Origin: Burkholderiales bacterium
GTDB taxonomy: Bacteria; Pseudomonadota; Gammaproteobacteria; Burkholderiales; UBA6910
NCBI GenBank assembly: GCA_026005015.1
Contig: BPKG01000005.1
Coordinates: 1 to 64,000, forward strand
Direction of reading: 5' to 3'
Length of the DNA stretch: 64,000 bases
The position numbers and the translations under genes were made by a program. The notes under the pieces are model-generated. The model was not told where the DNA came from, searched no databases, and saw only the letters and a list, made by a program, of their open reading frames with translations. Shown here piece by piece: positions 17,273-26,763 of this stretch. Numbering within the stretch: position 1 is the first letter of the stretch; each line of letters begins with the position of its first letter.

Positions 17273-17287
17273 TAGAAAGTATTTCAC
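17273..17287. promoter_or_regulatory. Candidate IclR-type operator in the divergent GMC/TRAP promoter region
   Basis: TAGAAAGTATTTCAC resembles the IclR box TGGAAATNATTTCCA at 11 of 14 defined positions. It is centred in the AT-rich 400-base gap between the divergent genes. A second dyad, ATAACGG (17289-17295) with CCGTTAT (17326-17332), lies beside it. An IclR-family gene is in the same cluster. Confidence 0.45.
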
Positions 17288-17530
17288 TATAACGGAAGAT
17301 AGTCAATATAATGGGACATATTTTCCCGTTATTGTCTATTTTTCCCTTGCGCCCCGTCAAAACATCGTCTACGATGAAAGCGCTTTCCTTTCTCTGTGAA
17401 ACCCAGGATGAAGGGGAAGCTACCGCTAGGGACGACCGCCCGACGGCCGCAGCCGAACGCGAGCCGCAGCGGTCGTGCCGTTCAAATCGCCGGCCGTCCC
17501 GAGGCCGGTCCAACGTGGAAGGAGGAGCAA

Positions 17531-18652
17531 ATGAGCCGCAGTTTCCTATGGAAATGGGTGGCCACCGCAGCCGCGGCGTTCCTTGCGCTCGGCGGCTCGG
17601 TGGCCCAGGCCCAGCAATACAAAATGCGCATCCAGACGGCGGTGCCCACGTCCAGCATCTACTTCGAGCTGCTGAAGAAGTTCGGCGACCGGGTGGAGAA
17701 GATGTCCGGGGGGCGGTTGAAGACCGAAGTCCTGCCCGACGGGGCGGTGGTTCCGGCCTTCGAGATCCTCGACGCCGTGGACAAGGGCATCGTGGAAGCG
17801 GGCTACGCCTGGACCCATTACTGGTCCGGCAAACACCCGGCGGCGGGAATCTTCTCCAACCCGATGGCTGGCTCCGGTGTGGGGATGGATCAGCTTTCCC
17901 ACATCGCCTGGCTCTTTGAGGGCGGTGGCTACGACCTTTACAAGAAGTTCTACGCGGATGTGCTCAAGGTCAACGTGGAGCCCCTGCTCGTGCAGCCCAT
18001 GGGGCCCGATCCCCTCGGCTGGTTCAAAAACCCGATCAAGAACCTGGAAGACTTCAAGAAGCTCAAGTACCGCTCGCCGCCCGGAATCACCGGAGAGATC
18101 TTCAAGGAAATGGGCGTCTCGGCGGTGGCCATGCCCGGGGGTGAAATCGTCCCGGCGGCCCAGCGGGGAGTGATCGACGCCGCCGAATGGATCGGCCCAG
18201 CGGACGACATCAACCTGGGTTTGCACACGGTGTGGAAGCACTACTATCTCCAGGGCCTGCACCAATCCACCGACGTGGGGGAAATCCTGATCAACAAGAA
18301 GTTCTGGGACAAGCTGCCCAAGGAGATCCAGGAAATCATCCGCGGCGCGGCCATGGCCTCCATGACCGAGACCTACACCTACAACGTGTACCGCAACGCG
18401 CTGGCCATCAAGACCATGCGCGAAAAGCACGGGGTCCAGGTGCACGACACGCCCAAGGACATCTACGCCGCGTTCGTGAAAGCCACCAACACGGTGCTGG
18501 ACCGCTACGCGGCCAAGGACCCGTTCTTCAAGGAAGTGCTGGACTCCCAGCGGAAGTTCGCCCAGGTCGTGGTTCCGTACTGGACCAAGATCCTGGACCT
18601 GTATTCCGGCCTGGGCAACGCGGCGCTGGAAACCGGCGCGGTCAAGCCGTAA
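17531..18652 (+). CDS. TRAP transporter periplasmic solute receptor (DctP family)
   Basis: The 373-residue exported receptor of a sodium-driven TRAP transporter starts at ATG 17531 behind GGAGGAG. The signal peptide (MSRSFLWKWVATAAAAFLALGG) ends near AQAQQ. The mature protein opens YKMRIQTAVPTSS, and carries the DctP features GGRLKTEVLPDGAVVP and KNLEDFKKLKYRSPPG, the latter before the ligand-binding Arg. The small and large membrane subunits follow directly. The genes surrounding it suggest a sulfonate such as isethionate, but carboxylates bind to the same fold, so the ligand is inferred from context. Confidence 0.92.
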   Translation: MSRSFLWKWVATAAAAFLALGGSVAQAQQYKMRIQTAVPTSSIYFELLKKFGDRVEKMSGGRLKTEVLPDGAVVPAFEILDAVDKGIVEAGYAWTHYWSGKHPAAGIFSNPMAGSGVGMDQLSHIAWLFEGGGYDLYKKFYADVLKVNVEPLLVQPMGPDPLGWFKNPIKNLEDFKKLKYRSPPGITGEIFKEMGVSAVAMPGGEIVPAAQRGVIDAAEWIGPADDINLGLHTVWKHYYLQGLHQSTDVGEILINKKFWDKLPKEIQEIIRGAAMASMTETYTYNVYRNALAIKTMREKHGVQVHDTPKDIYAAFVKATNTVLDRYAAKDPFFKEVLDSQRKFAQVVVPYWTKILDLYSGLGNAALETGAVKP

Positions 18653-18739
18653 CCGGTATCACATCGCTCGATCCCGTGGGGGCGCGGAGCGATCCGCGCC
18701 CCCTTACGGCACTGTAACGGCCAAATCGAGGCAAGGGTC

Positions 18740-19267
18740 ATGGCAAGTCCGCCAATCGCCCTACGGCGCGCGATCAATCTCCTCGACGGCATTAGTCTCT
18801 GGTCAGGGAAGATCGTGGCCTGGCTTATCTTCCCCATGGTGGGAAGCCTCGTCTACGAGGTGATCGCCCGCTATGCATTCAACGCTCCCACCGTCTGGGC
18901 CTACGACATGACATTCATGCTGTACGGGAGCTTTTTCATGCTGGGTTCGGCCTACACCCTGCTGCGCAAAAGTCACATCCGCACCGATATGTTCTACATG
19001 AACTGGCCGGCGCGGCGCCAGGGCTGGGTAGACACGGTGTGCTACGTGCTGTTTTTCTTTCCCGGCATGATCGCTTTCCTGGTGGTGAGCTGGGATTTCT
19101 TCTGGATTTCGTGGGAGCGGGGCGAGCGCATCGTCACCAGCCCCTGGATGCCCATCGTCTATCCTTTCAAGGCGACGATCCCCATCGCCACCTTATTGCT
19201 CCTGCTCCAGGGACTCTCTGAGCTGCTAAAGAGCGTCTACGCCGCCCTCAAGGGAGAATGGCTGTGA
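18740..19267 (+). CDS. TRAP transporter small membrane subunit (DctQ family)
   Basis: The 175-residue protein has four hydrophobic segments (about 27-47, 57-77, 98-120, 140-162) and the DctQ-type stretch YEVIARYAFNAPTVWAYDMTFMLYG. It joins the solute receptor to the large permease. The stop overlaps the DctM start by ten bases, which supports coupled translation. The 87-base gap after DctP contains no obvious terminator. Confidence 0.9.
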   Translation: MASPPIALRRAINLLDGISLWSGKIVAWLIFPMVGSLVYEVIARYAFNAPTVWAYDMTFMLYGSFFMLGSAYTLLRKSHIRTDMFYMNWPARRQGWVDTVCYVLFFFPGMIAFLVVSWDFFWISWERGERIVTSPWMPIVYPFKATIPIATLLLLLQGLSELLKSVYAALKGEWL

Positions 19268-20581
19268 GCCCAGAAGTGATCGGATTTCTGGCGCTCGCCG
19301 CCCTGTTCGCCGCCATCTTCATCGGCTTTCCCATCGCCTTCACCCTGATCGCTGTCGCCCTGGCCTTCGGTTACTGGGCCCTGGGCGACGTGGTGCTGTA
19401 CTCTGATGACGCTCCAGGTCTTTTCCGTGATGCGGGACCCCACCCTGGCGGCGGTGCCGTTTTTCCTGTTCATGGGATTCCTGCTGGAGCAGTCGGGGCT
19501 CATGGAGCGCCTGTTCCGTGGCATCGAGCATCTGCTGGCCGACGTGCGCGGATCGCTGTACCTGGCGGTGCTGGTAACGGCCACCATCTTCGCCGCCGCC
19601 ACCGGCATCGTGGGCTCGTCGGTCACGCTCCTCGGCGTGATGGCGGCGCCGGCCATGATGAAGAGCGGCTACGACGTGAGGATGTCGGCCGGGGCGATCA
19701 CCGCCGGCGGAACCCTGGGCATTCTCATTCCGCCGAGCGTGATGCTCATCGTCATGGGGCCCGTGGTCGGCGTTCCCACCACCTATCTCTTCGCCGCTGC
19801 CGTATTTCCCGGGCTGATGCTTGCCGGGCTGTACATCGGCTACACCCTGATCCGGAGCTTCATCAATCCGCGTCTTGGCCCTCCGCTGCCGATAGAAGAA
19901 CGAGCTGAGAATTTCGGCATCGTGCTCAAGGAGCTGATGGTCGGGGTGGTGCCCGTGGTGGTGATCATCCTGGCGACGCTGGGGGTGATCCTGGCCGGCA
20001 TCGCGACTCCCACCGACGCGGGAGCCATGGGAGCGTTCGCGGTGCTCCTGCTCACCCTGCTCTACCGGCAGATGAGCTGGGAGAGGCTGAAGAAGGCGGT
20101 CTACGCGACGCTCGAGGTCTCATGCATGATCCTGTTGCTGGTGGCCGCCTCCAACTTCTTCGGCGCGGTGTTCTCCCGGCTCGGCAGCGCCACCTGGCTC
20201 GCCGAGGGGCTGCTCACCCTGCAGATGACGCCGATTGTGATGCTGGTGCTGATTCTGGCCATCATCTTCATCCTCGGCTGGCCCCTGGAGTGGGTGCCCA
20301 TCGTGCTGATCGTGGTGCCCATCTTCCTGCCGTTGGTGAAGCAGCTCGGCATCGATCTGGTCTGGTTCTCCACCCTGGTGGCGGTGTGCCTCCAGACTGC
20401 CTGGCTCTCGCCGCCGGTGGCGCTCTCGGCCTACTTCCTGAAGGGCGTGGTGCCGGAATGGGGGCTCAAGGACATCTACCTGGGCATGCTCCAGTTCATG
20501 GGGCTGCAGTTGATCGGCCTGGGAGTCCTGCTGGCGTTCCCGGCGCTGGCCACCTGGCTTCCCCAGTATCTGTTCCAATGA
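19258..20581 (+). CDS. TRAP transporter large permease (DctM family), one frameshift
   Basis: The main transport subunit is about 440 residues with a dozen hydrophobic segments. The first 50 residues (start MAVSPEVIGFLALAAL) are in one frame. From about 19402 the protein continues in another as LMTLQVFSVMRDPTLAAVPFFLFMG, a well-conserved DctM stretch. Removing one base of TACTCTG restores a single frame. The rest is intact, with GGTLGILIPPSVMLI and PTDAGAMGAF typical of the family. With DctP and DctQ it makes a complete transporter. Confidence 0.88.
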
Positions 20582-20623
20582 GCAGGCCGCGGGCACGATG
20601 TCGCGGACTCTGGCGAAGTTACA

Positions 20624-21496
20624 ATGATGGGGACCGCTGCGGCCGCCCCCGCCGACCCGGCGGAGGCCCCACCGGTCCAGCGTGACTTTCCTTCTATGGC
20701 GTCGAGCCCAGCGATCCCATCGGCCCCCGCGCCCAGCCAAGGCGCCTCGCCCCTCTCCCGCGCCGTGGAGATCCTGGAGCGGGTTGCCCGGGCCGAGCGC
20801 CCCATCGCCCTGGCGGACCTGATCGAGCAGAGCGGGTTGCCGAAGTCCACCGTGCATCGGGTGCTGGCCCAGCTCGAGCGGGAGCTGCTGGTGCAGCGGG
20901 AACCCGACGGTAAGCGCTACACCGCCGGACCGCGCCTCTCCGCCATCGCCCTCGCGGCCATGCGCAATTCCTCCGATCGGGCAGCGCGCCACGCCATCCT
21001 GCGGGCCCTGGTGGACGAGATCGGCGAGACCTGCAACTTCACCACCCTGGACGGCAACGAGATCGTGTACCTGGACCGGGTGGAAGCCCACTGGCCCCTG
21101 CGCATGGTGCTGCAGCCCGGCTCCCGGGTGCCGCTCCATTGCACCGCCAGCGGCAAGCTATTTCTGGCGCTGATGCCGGCGCCGCGGCGGCAGCGGCTGC
21201 TGCGGGCGGCCCCCCTCAAGCGCTTTACCGACAACACCATCACCAATCCGGAACGGTTGGAGCAGGCCCTGAAGGTGATCCGCGAGGAAATGGTGGGCAC
21301 CGATGAGGAGGAGTTCCTTGCCGGACTTTCCGCCATCGCGGTGCCCGTCCTGGACCGCCAGGGGCGCATCTGCGCTACCGTGGCGGTGCATGCCCCCACC
21401 GCGCGCATGAACCTCCAGCAGGCCCGCGCCCATCTTCCCGCTCTGCGCCGGGCCGCTGCCGCCCTCGCGGCTAGCTGCGCCTACGAAAAAGCCTAG
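20624..21496 (+). CDS. IclR-family transcriptional regulator
   Basis: The 290-residue regulator has an N-terminal winged helix (LSRAVEILERVARAERPIALADL...GLPKSTVHRVLAQLE) and a C-terminal effector-binding GAF-like domain (TCNFTTLDGNEIVYLDRVE, then ASGKLFLAL and EEFLAGLSAIAVPV). The first 24 residues are Ala/Pro-rich; ATG 20696 is an alternative start. It follows the TRAP genes by 42 bases and precedes the TauE/SafE gene, so it probably controls this cluster. Isethionate loci often carry an IclR-type regulator (IseR), and an IclR-like operator is proposed at 17273-17287. Confidence 0.9.
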   Translation: MMGTAAAAPADPAEAPPVQRDFPSMASSPAIPSAPAPSQGASPLSRAVEILERVARAERPIALADLIEQSGLPKSTVHRVLAQLERELLVQREPDGKRYTAGPRLSAIALAAMRNSSDRAARHAILRALVDEIGETCNFTTLDGNEIVYLDRVEAHWPLRMVLQPGSRVPLHCTASGKLFLALMPAPRRQRLLRAAPLKRFTDNTITNPERLEQALKVIREEMVGTDEEEFLAGLSAIAVPVLDRQGRICATVAVHAPTARMNLQQARAHLPALRRAAAALAASCAYEKA

Positions 21497-21518
21497 CCGG
21501 AATGTCCGGGTTGACCCG

Positions 21519-22292
21519 ATGATGGAAGCTGGGGCGTTGTCCCCCGCCCATTTCGCCCTGGCGCTGGCCATCATGGCCCTGGCGGGACTGGTGCACGGCG
21601 CCCTGGGGCTCGGCTTTCCCCTGGTGGCGACTCCGCTCCTCGCCCTCATCACCGACATGAAGACGGCCATCGTCTTCACCTGGCTCCCTACCTTCACCGT
21701 CATCCTCCTCAGCATCGCCAAGGGCGGGCGGCCGGCGGAGACGGTAGTGCGCTTCTGGGCGCTGCCCCTGTACATGATCGTGGGCAGCTATCTGGGCGCG
21801 CGGCTCCTCATCGTCTCGGACCCGGCCCCCTTTGGGCTGCTGCTGGGGCTGCTCGTGCTGGCCTACCTCAATCTGGATCGGCTGCGGAGCCTGGCCGGCC
21901 GCTGGATCGAGGAACACGCCCGGCTCGCCCGCGCGGTCTTCGGTCTGATGGCCGGCCTGTTCGAGAGCACCGCCAACGTGGCCGGGCCCGTGCTCCTCAT
22001 CTACTTCCTGTCCCTGGGGCTCGCCCCGGCCGTCCTGGTGCAGGCCCTCAATTTCTGTTTTTTCGCCGGTAAATCCACCCAGGGTGTCACCCTGGCGCTG
22101 GCTGGCGGCGTCGCGCCGGCCGTGTGGCTGTCCACGGTGCCCTTCGCCGCGGCGGGGGCGGCGGCCCTTTTCGGTGGCATCGCGCTGCGCAACCGGATCA
22201 GCGCCGAGACCTACCGGCGCTGGCTGCGGGGCGCCCTGTGGGTGATCGCCGGGCTACTCATCGGCCAGTTCGCCTGGCGGTCGGTCCACTGA
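21519..22292 (+). CDS. TauE/SafE-family sulfite/anion exporter
   Basis: The 257-residue membrane protein has about eight hydrophobic segments and the TauE/SafE start (ALAGLVHGALGLGFPLVATPLLA) and mid-repeat (FGLMAGLFESTANVAGPVLLIYFL). The family exports sulfite, sulfoacetate or other anions. Xsc releases sulfite, so an exporter here is meaningful. It lies 22 bases after the IclR gene in the same direction and probably ends the TRAP operon. Substrate is inferred from the neighbours. Confidence 0.88.
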   Translation: MMEAGALSPAHFALALAIMALAGLVHGALGLGFPLVATPLLALITDMKTAIVFTWLPTFTVILLSIAKGGRPAETVVRFWALPLYMIVGSYLGARLLIVSDPAPFGLLLGLLVLAYLNLDRLRSLAGRWIEEHARLARAVFGLMAGLFESTANVAGPVLLIYFLSLGLAPAVLVQALNFCFFAGKSTQGVTLALAGGVAPAVWLSTVPFAAAGAAALFGGIALRNRISAETYRRWLRGALWVIAGLLIGQFAWRSVH

Positions 22293-22313
22293 CGGCGGGC
22301 AGCCGATCAGCGC

Positions 22314-23438
22314 TTAGAAAACGACCACCTGGCGCACCGCTTTCCCTTGCCGCAGGCGCTCGAAGCCCTCGTTGATCTCGTCGAGAACGAGCCGCCCCGT
22401 CACCAGCCGGTTCACGGGAAGGCGCCCGCGGCGGTACAGGGCCATGTAGCGCGGGATGTCCCGGGCCGGCACGCAGGTGCCGATGTAGCTGCCCTTCACG
22501 GTGCGCTCCTCCGCCACCAGGTTGACCAGGGGCAGGGGAAGGGCGGCGGTGGGCGGCGGCAGGCCCGCCGTGACGGTGATGCCGCCGCGCCGGGTGATGC
22601 GATAGGCGAGCTCCATCGCCTTGACCGAGCCCGCGAACTCCAGGGCGTACTCCACGCCGCCCCCCGTGGCGGCGCGCACCTGATCCACGCACTCGGGCGC
22701 TCCGGCATCGAAGGTGTCGGTCGCCCCCAGCCGGGCGGCGAGGGCCAGCTTGTCCTCGGCCAGGTCCACGGCCACGATCCGGGAGGCGCCGGCGGCGACC
22801 GCCCCCAGCAGGGCCGCCAGGCCCACGCCGCCCAGGCCCACCACCGCCACCGTGGCCCCGGCGGACACCCTGGCCGTGTTCACCACCGCCCCCACGCCGG
22901 TCAGCACCGCGCAGCCGAACAACGCCGCCTCGTCCAGAGGAAGCTCGGGATCGATCTTTACCAGGGAGCGCCGGGACACCACCGCGTACTCGGCGAAGGC
23001 CGAGCAGCCGAGATGGTGGTGGATGGGGCTGCCTTTGCGCGTGAGCCGCCGCTCGCCGGAGAGCAGCGTCCCGGCCGTGTTGGCCGCCGCTCCGGGCTCG
23101 CACAGGGCGGGCCGCCCTTCCGCGCAGGGCAGGCAGTGGCCGCAGCTCGGCACGAACACCAGCACCACGGGATCGCCCCGCTTGAGATCGTCCACCCCGG
23201 GTCCAGTCTCCTCCACGACCCCCGCCGCCTCGTGGCCCAACAGCATGGGGGTAGGCCGAGGCCGGTCACCGTTGATCACCGACAAATCCGAGTGGCACAG
23301 CCCCGCCGCCGCGATTCTGACCAGCACTTCGCCGGGGCCTGGCGGGGCCAGCTCCACCTCCTCGATCTTGAGGGGCCGGGTGACCGTGTAGGGGGGCTCC
23401 ACCCCCATCCGCTCCAGCACTGCGCCGCGAATCTTCAT
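22314..23438 (-). CDS. Zinc-dependent alcohol dehydrogenase (MDR superfamily, class III-like)
   Basis: The 374-residue enzyme has catalytic-zinc ligands Cys in GLCHSD, His-Glu in LLGHEAAGVVEE and Cys in ALFGCAVLTG. Four structural-zinc Cys lie in CGHCLPCAEGRPALC, and the NAD fold is VAVVGLGGVGLAALLGA. It oxidises an alcohol or hydroxyacid derivative to an aldehyde. It lies 56 bases behind the livF-like gene on the same strand, so it belongs to the ABC transporter operon and probably acts on the imported compound. Its 3' end faces the TauE/SafE gene. Exact substrate unknown. Confidence 0.9.
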   Translation of the reverse strand: MKIRGAVLERMGVEPPYTVTRPLKIEEVELAPPGPGEVLVRIAAAGLCHSDLSVINGDRPRPTPMLLGHEAAGVVEETGPGVDDLKRGDPVVLVFVPSCGHCLPCAEGRPALCEPGAAANTAGTLLSGERRLTRKGSPIHHHLGCSAFAEYAVVSRRSLVKIDPELPLDEAALFGCAVLTGVGAVVNTARVSAGATVAVVGLGGVGLAALLGAVAAGASRIVAVDLAEDKLALAARLGATDTFDAGAPECVDQVRAATGGGVEYALEFAGSVKAMELAYRITRRGGITVTAGLPPPTAALPLPLVNLVAEERTVKGSYIGTCVPARDIPRYMALYRRGRLPVNRLVTGRLVLDEINEGFERLRQGKAVRQVVVF

Positions 23439-23494
23439 ACGTCCGTCTCCATCAAATCGAGTTCATTCGGGGATCATCTTTTCGAACCCGCGTT

Positions 23495-24154
23495 TCAAGC
23501 TTCCACTCCGGCCCGCTCCGACACCACGCCGCGCTCGATCACGAACACCTTGTCCACCAGCCCCGCGCAGTGACGGTAGTCCGACTCGGACACGAGCACC
23601 GCGGGCCCCTCCGCCTTGAGCCTGCGCAGCACATCCCCCAGGCGATGGGCGAGGGCCGGGGCGATGCCTTCGAAGGGCTCGTCCAGGAGCATCAGGCGCT
23701 CCCCGTTCATCAGCGCCCGGGCGAGGGCCGCGAGCTTCTGCTGCCCGCCGGAGAGCTGCAGGGCGCGGCGCGAGGAAAAACCCTCCACCTCGGGCATCAG
23801 AGCGTAGATCCAGGCGAGCCGCGTCTCGGCGCCGGGGATGTCGTTGGCCCAAGCGGGAAGCAGGATATTTTCCTGCACCGTGAGTTCCGGCACCAGGCGC
23901 CGGTCCTCGGGCATGTAGCCCACGCCCAGCTTCGCCCGCAGGTGGGGCGGCAGCGCCGTCGCGTCGCGGCCGCCGATGGCCACCCGGCCGCCCGAGGGCT
24001 GCACCAGCCCCATGACGGCGCGCATCAGGGTGGTCTTGCCGGCGCCATTGCGGCCGACGAGCCCCGCCATCGTCCCCGCGGGAAGATCGAGGCAGGCACC
24101 GCGCAACACCTGGGCTCCCTCGATCCCGACGTCGAGCCCTTCCACCCTAAGCAT
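23495..24154 (-). CDS. ABC transporter ATP-binding protein, LivF type
   Basis: The 219-residue ATPase has Walker A GRNGAGKTT near residue 35, signature LSGGQQKLAALARAL near 134 and Walker B LMLLDEPFEGIAP. The PEDRRLVPELTV stretch is the LivF form. It powers uptake with the LivG-type partner, whose stop overlaps its start by eight bases. LivF proteins are about 235 residues, so the length is near normal. Confidence 0.93.
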   Translation of the reverse strand: MLRVEGLDVGIEGAQVLRGACLDLPAGTMAGLVGRNGAGKTTLMRAVMGLVQPSGGRVAIGGRDATALPPHLRAKLGVGYMPEDRRLVPELTVQENILLPAWANDIPGAETRLAWIYALMPEVEGFSSRRALQLSGGQQKLAALARALMNGERLMLLDEPFEGIAPALAHRLGDVLRRLKAEGPAVLVSESDYRHCAGLVDKVFVIERGVVSERAGVEA

Positions 24155-24926
24155 GGGGCGCGCTCCTCCCCGCCCGGTGCAGCTCGGTCCCCACCACGTG
24201 GCGCCGCACCTCTGGGTCCCCCAGCACCTCCTCAGGCGGGCCGTCGGCGATCACCCGCCCTTCGTAGAAAGCGAGCACCCGGGGGGCGTAGCGCTCCACG
24301 ATCTCCATGTCATGTTCGACGAACAGGCTCGCCGCGCCCGTCTCCCGCACCGCGCTCATCACCGTGTCCATGAGCGGAAACTTCTCCTCCACCGACACGC
24401 CGCTGGTGGGCTCGTCCAAGAGCAGCAGGGCTGGCCGGGCCACCGTGGCCATGGCGATGTCGAGGAGCTTGCGCACCCCCTGGGGCAGGGTCGCCGCTCG
24501 CGCTGGCGCGTATTCGGCGATGGCGTAGCGCCGCAACAGGGCGCTCCCGCGCTCCTCCCGCTCCCGGGTGCGCAAGGGCCTCACCCACGTGAGCCGCCCC
24601 TCTCCCAGCATGGCCAGGGCGATCAGCACATTTTCCAGCACCGAAAGCTCGCGAAAGATCTGGGGGATCTGGAACGAGCGGCAGACCCCGGCGCGGGTCA
24701 CTTCGCGCGGAGCAAGCCCCGTGATGTCCCGCCCGCGGAAATGCACCGTGCCCTCGGAAGGCTTGAGATAGCCGGTCACCATGTTGATGAAGGTGGTCTT
24801 GCCCGCGCCGTTGGCGCCGATCACGCCCACGACTTCCCCTTCCGCCACCCGCACGCTGACCTGCGCCGCCGCCACTACGGCGCCAAAGCGCTTGCTGAGG
24901 GATCGGGTCTCCAGGATCGGCCCCAT
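24147..24926 (-). CDS. ABC transporter ATP-binding protein, LivG type
   Basis: The 259-residue ATPase has Walker A GANGAGKTT, the LivG feature ITGLAPREVTRAGVCRSFQ, a signature region LPQGVRKLLDIAMATVARP (the usual LSGGQ is LPQGV here) and Walker B LLLLDEPTSGVS. ATG 24924-24926 lies four bases behind the livM-like stop; a longer reading into livM is possible but unlikely. The LPQGV signature is seen in a subset of these ATPases and need not abolish function. Confidence 0.92.
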   Translation of the reverse strand: MGPILETRSLSKRFGAVVAAAQVSVRVAEGEVVGVIGANGAGKTTFINMVTGYLKPSEGTVHFRGRDITGLAPREVTRAGVCRSFQIPQIFRELSVLENVLIALAMLGEGRLTWVRPLRTREREERGSALLRRYAIAEYAPARAATLPQGVRKLLDIAMATVARPALLLLDEPTSGVSVEEKFPLMDTVMSAVRETGAASLFVEHDMEIVERYAPRVLAFYEGRVIADGPPEEVLGDPEVRRHVVGTELHRAGRSAPHA

Positions 24927-24930
24927 GGGT

Positions 24931-25863
24931 TCACGCCCTTCCGCGTCCGGCCACCAGGGACCACAGGCCCCTGGGCAGGAACAGGATGATGGTGAGCAGC
25001 ACGGCACCGAGAATGAGCTGCCAGGTGTAAGGCGAGACTTGGAACGCGTAGCTCTTCACCAGCTCGAAGATGAGGGATCCCAGGTACGGGGCGGCCACGT
25101 GGGCGGTGCCGCCCATCAGGGCGATGAACACGAATTCGCCGGAAGTGGTCCAGTAGGCCATGTCCGGTCCCACGTGGCCGGTGGCGAAGGCGGTGAGCGT
25201 CCCCCCCAGGGCGGCCAGGCCCGCGGCCAGCACGTACTTGATATAGACCACGCGCCGCGCCGAGACGCCCAGGTATTCCACTCGGATCTCGTTCTCCCGC
25301 ACCGCCTCGCCGGCGTAGCCCAAGCCGGCGTGGAAGTAGCGGTGCAGCCCCCAGGCGCAGGCCACGGCCACCAGGCTCGCGAGGGCAAACACCCAGGTCC
25401 CGGCGTTCTCGGGCGCATATCCCAGGAAGGTGGGAGAAGGGACGTGGAAACCGTCCGTGGAGCCCAGGGCCTGGGAGCGGGCGAGGATGCCGTACAGGAT
25501 CATGGAAAAGGCCAGGGTGAACATGGCGAAGAAGATCTCCCGGTAACGGCACAGCAGCGCTCCCAGCACCGCCCCGATGGCGAGTCCGGAGGCGAGCCCC
25601 AGGGCGAGGAGGGCGAAGGCGTCGGTCAGCCCCAGGTACCTGCCGGCGAGCCCCGCCGCGTAGCCGCCGACGCAGAAGTAGAGCCCCTGCCCGAAGGAGA
25701 CCAGCCCCGCTCGCATGAGCACCACCACCCCCGCCACCACCAGCGCCCGGGCGAGGGCCACCGTGACGAGAAAGGAGAGCCACCGGGGAAGCCAGGGCCC
25801 CGCGATGAGCAGGGTGGCGAGCGCCAGCACCGCCGCGACGGCCGTCTTGTCCGGCTTCCCCAT
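24931..25863 (-). CDS. ABC transporter permease, LivM type
   Basis: The 310-residue membrane protein has about nine hydrophobic segments. It contains GLVSFGQGLYFCVGGYAAGL and the EIRVEYLGVSARRVVYIKYVLAAGLAALGG loop that identifies LivM permeases. The start overlaps the LivH stop by one base (TGATG). It forms the translocation path with the LivH-type subunit. Confidence 0.93.
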   Translation of the reverse strand: MGKPDKTAVAAVLALATLLIAGPWLPRWLSFLVTVALARALVVAGVVVLMRAGLVSFGQGLYFCVGGYAAGLAGRYLGLTDAFALLALGLASGLAIGAVLGALLCRYREIFFAMFTLAFSMILYGILARSQALGSTDGFHVPSPTFLGYAPENAGTWVFALASLVAVACAWGLHRYFHAGLGYAGEAVRENEIRVEYLGVSARRVVYIKYVLAAGLAALGGTLTAFATGHVGPDMAYWTTSGEFVFIALMGGTAHVAAPYLGSLIFELVKSYAFQVSPYTWQLILGAVLLTIILFLPRGLWSLVAGRGRA

Positions 25864-26759
25864 CAGATCTTCCTCACCGCGGCGCCGGCGAACAGCCCGT
25901 GGGGACGAAACGCCAGCACCGCGGACATGACGGCATAGACCACGAACAGCTCCAGCTCCGGGAAGTAGTGCACCGCCGCGGCCCGCGAAAGTCCCACGAT
26001 GAGGGCCCCCACCACCGCCCCGGCCACGCTCCCGAGGCCACCGATCACCACCACGGCGAAGGCGATGACGATCACCTCCACGCCGATGCCGGGCACCACC
26101 GAGAGCAGCGGCGCCGTGAGGGCGCCGGCCAGGGCCCCCAGGACCCCGCCGATCACGAAGGTGATCACGAAGGTGCGGGAGACGTTGATTCCCAGGACGG
26201 CGGCCATCTCCCGGTCGTAGATCACCGCCTTGAGGAGCCGGCCCGGCCGGGTGCGCTCCAGCGCCCACGCCAGCAGCGCGGAGATCGCCACCGCGGCGCC
26301 GATCAGGACGAGATCGTAGCGGGCGAAGCTCACCTCGCCCACCTGGAGCCTGCCCAGCAGGCTGTAGGGCTGGTGGGCCATGTAGGGATTCACGCCCCAG
26401 ACGAGCTTGATCAAGTCCTCCAGCATGAGCAGCACCGCGTAGGTGACCAGCAGCATCACCACCTCGTCGCGGCCGTACATGAACCGCAGCACGCCCCGCT
26501 CCACCAGCAGGCTCACCGCCGCCCCTGCGACCAGGGCGGCCGCCAGGAGGACCGGGTAACCCCCCCAGGGAACGTACCCGGCGGCGAAGTACCACCCGGC
26601 GGCGGAGGCGGCGGCGTAGGCGCCCACGGCGTAGAGGCTGCCGTGGGCCAGGTTCAGGATCTTCATCACCCCGTAGACCAAGGTAAGGCCCGCGGCCACG
26701 ATGAACAGCCACGAGGCGTAGATCAGCCCGTCGGCGACGATGGCGAGCAGCTTGAGCAT
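25863..26759 (-). CDS. ABC transporter permease, LivH type
   Basis: The 298-residue permease starts MLKLLAIVADGLIYASWLFIVAAGLTLVYGVMKILNLAHG, the canonical LivH N-terminus. It has the EAA-like loop EMAAVLGINVSRTFVITFVIGG and the ending FRPHGLFA. About eight membrane segments. Four bases separate it from the upstream binding-protein stop. Confidence 0.93.
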   Translation of the reverse strand: MLKLLAIVADGLIYASWLFIVAAGLTLVYGVMKILNLAHGSLYAVGAYAAASAAGWYFAAGYVPWGGYPVLLAAALVAGAAVSLLVERGVLRFMYGRDEVVMLLVTYAVLLMLEDLIKLVWGVNPYMAHQPYSLLGRLQVGEVSFARYDLVLIGAAVAISALLAWALERTRPGRLLKAVIYDREMAAVLGINVSRTFVITFVIGGVLGALAGALTAPLLSVVPGIGVEVIVIAFAVVVIGGLGSVAGAVVGALIVGLSRAAAVHYFPELELFVVYAVMSAVLAFRPHGLFAGAAVRKI

Positions 26760-26763
26760 GGAC

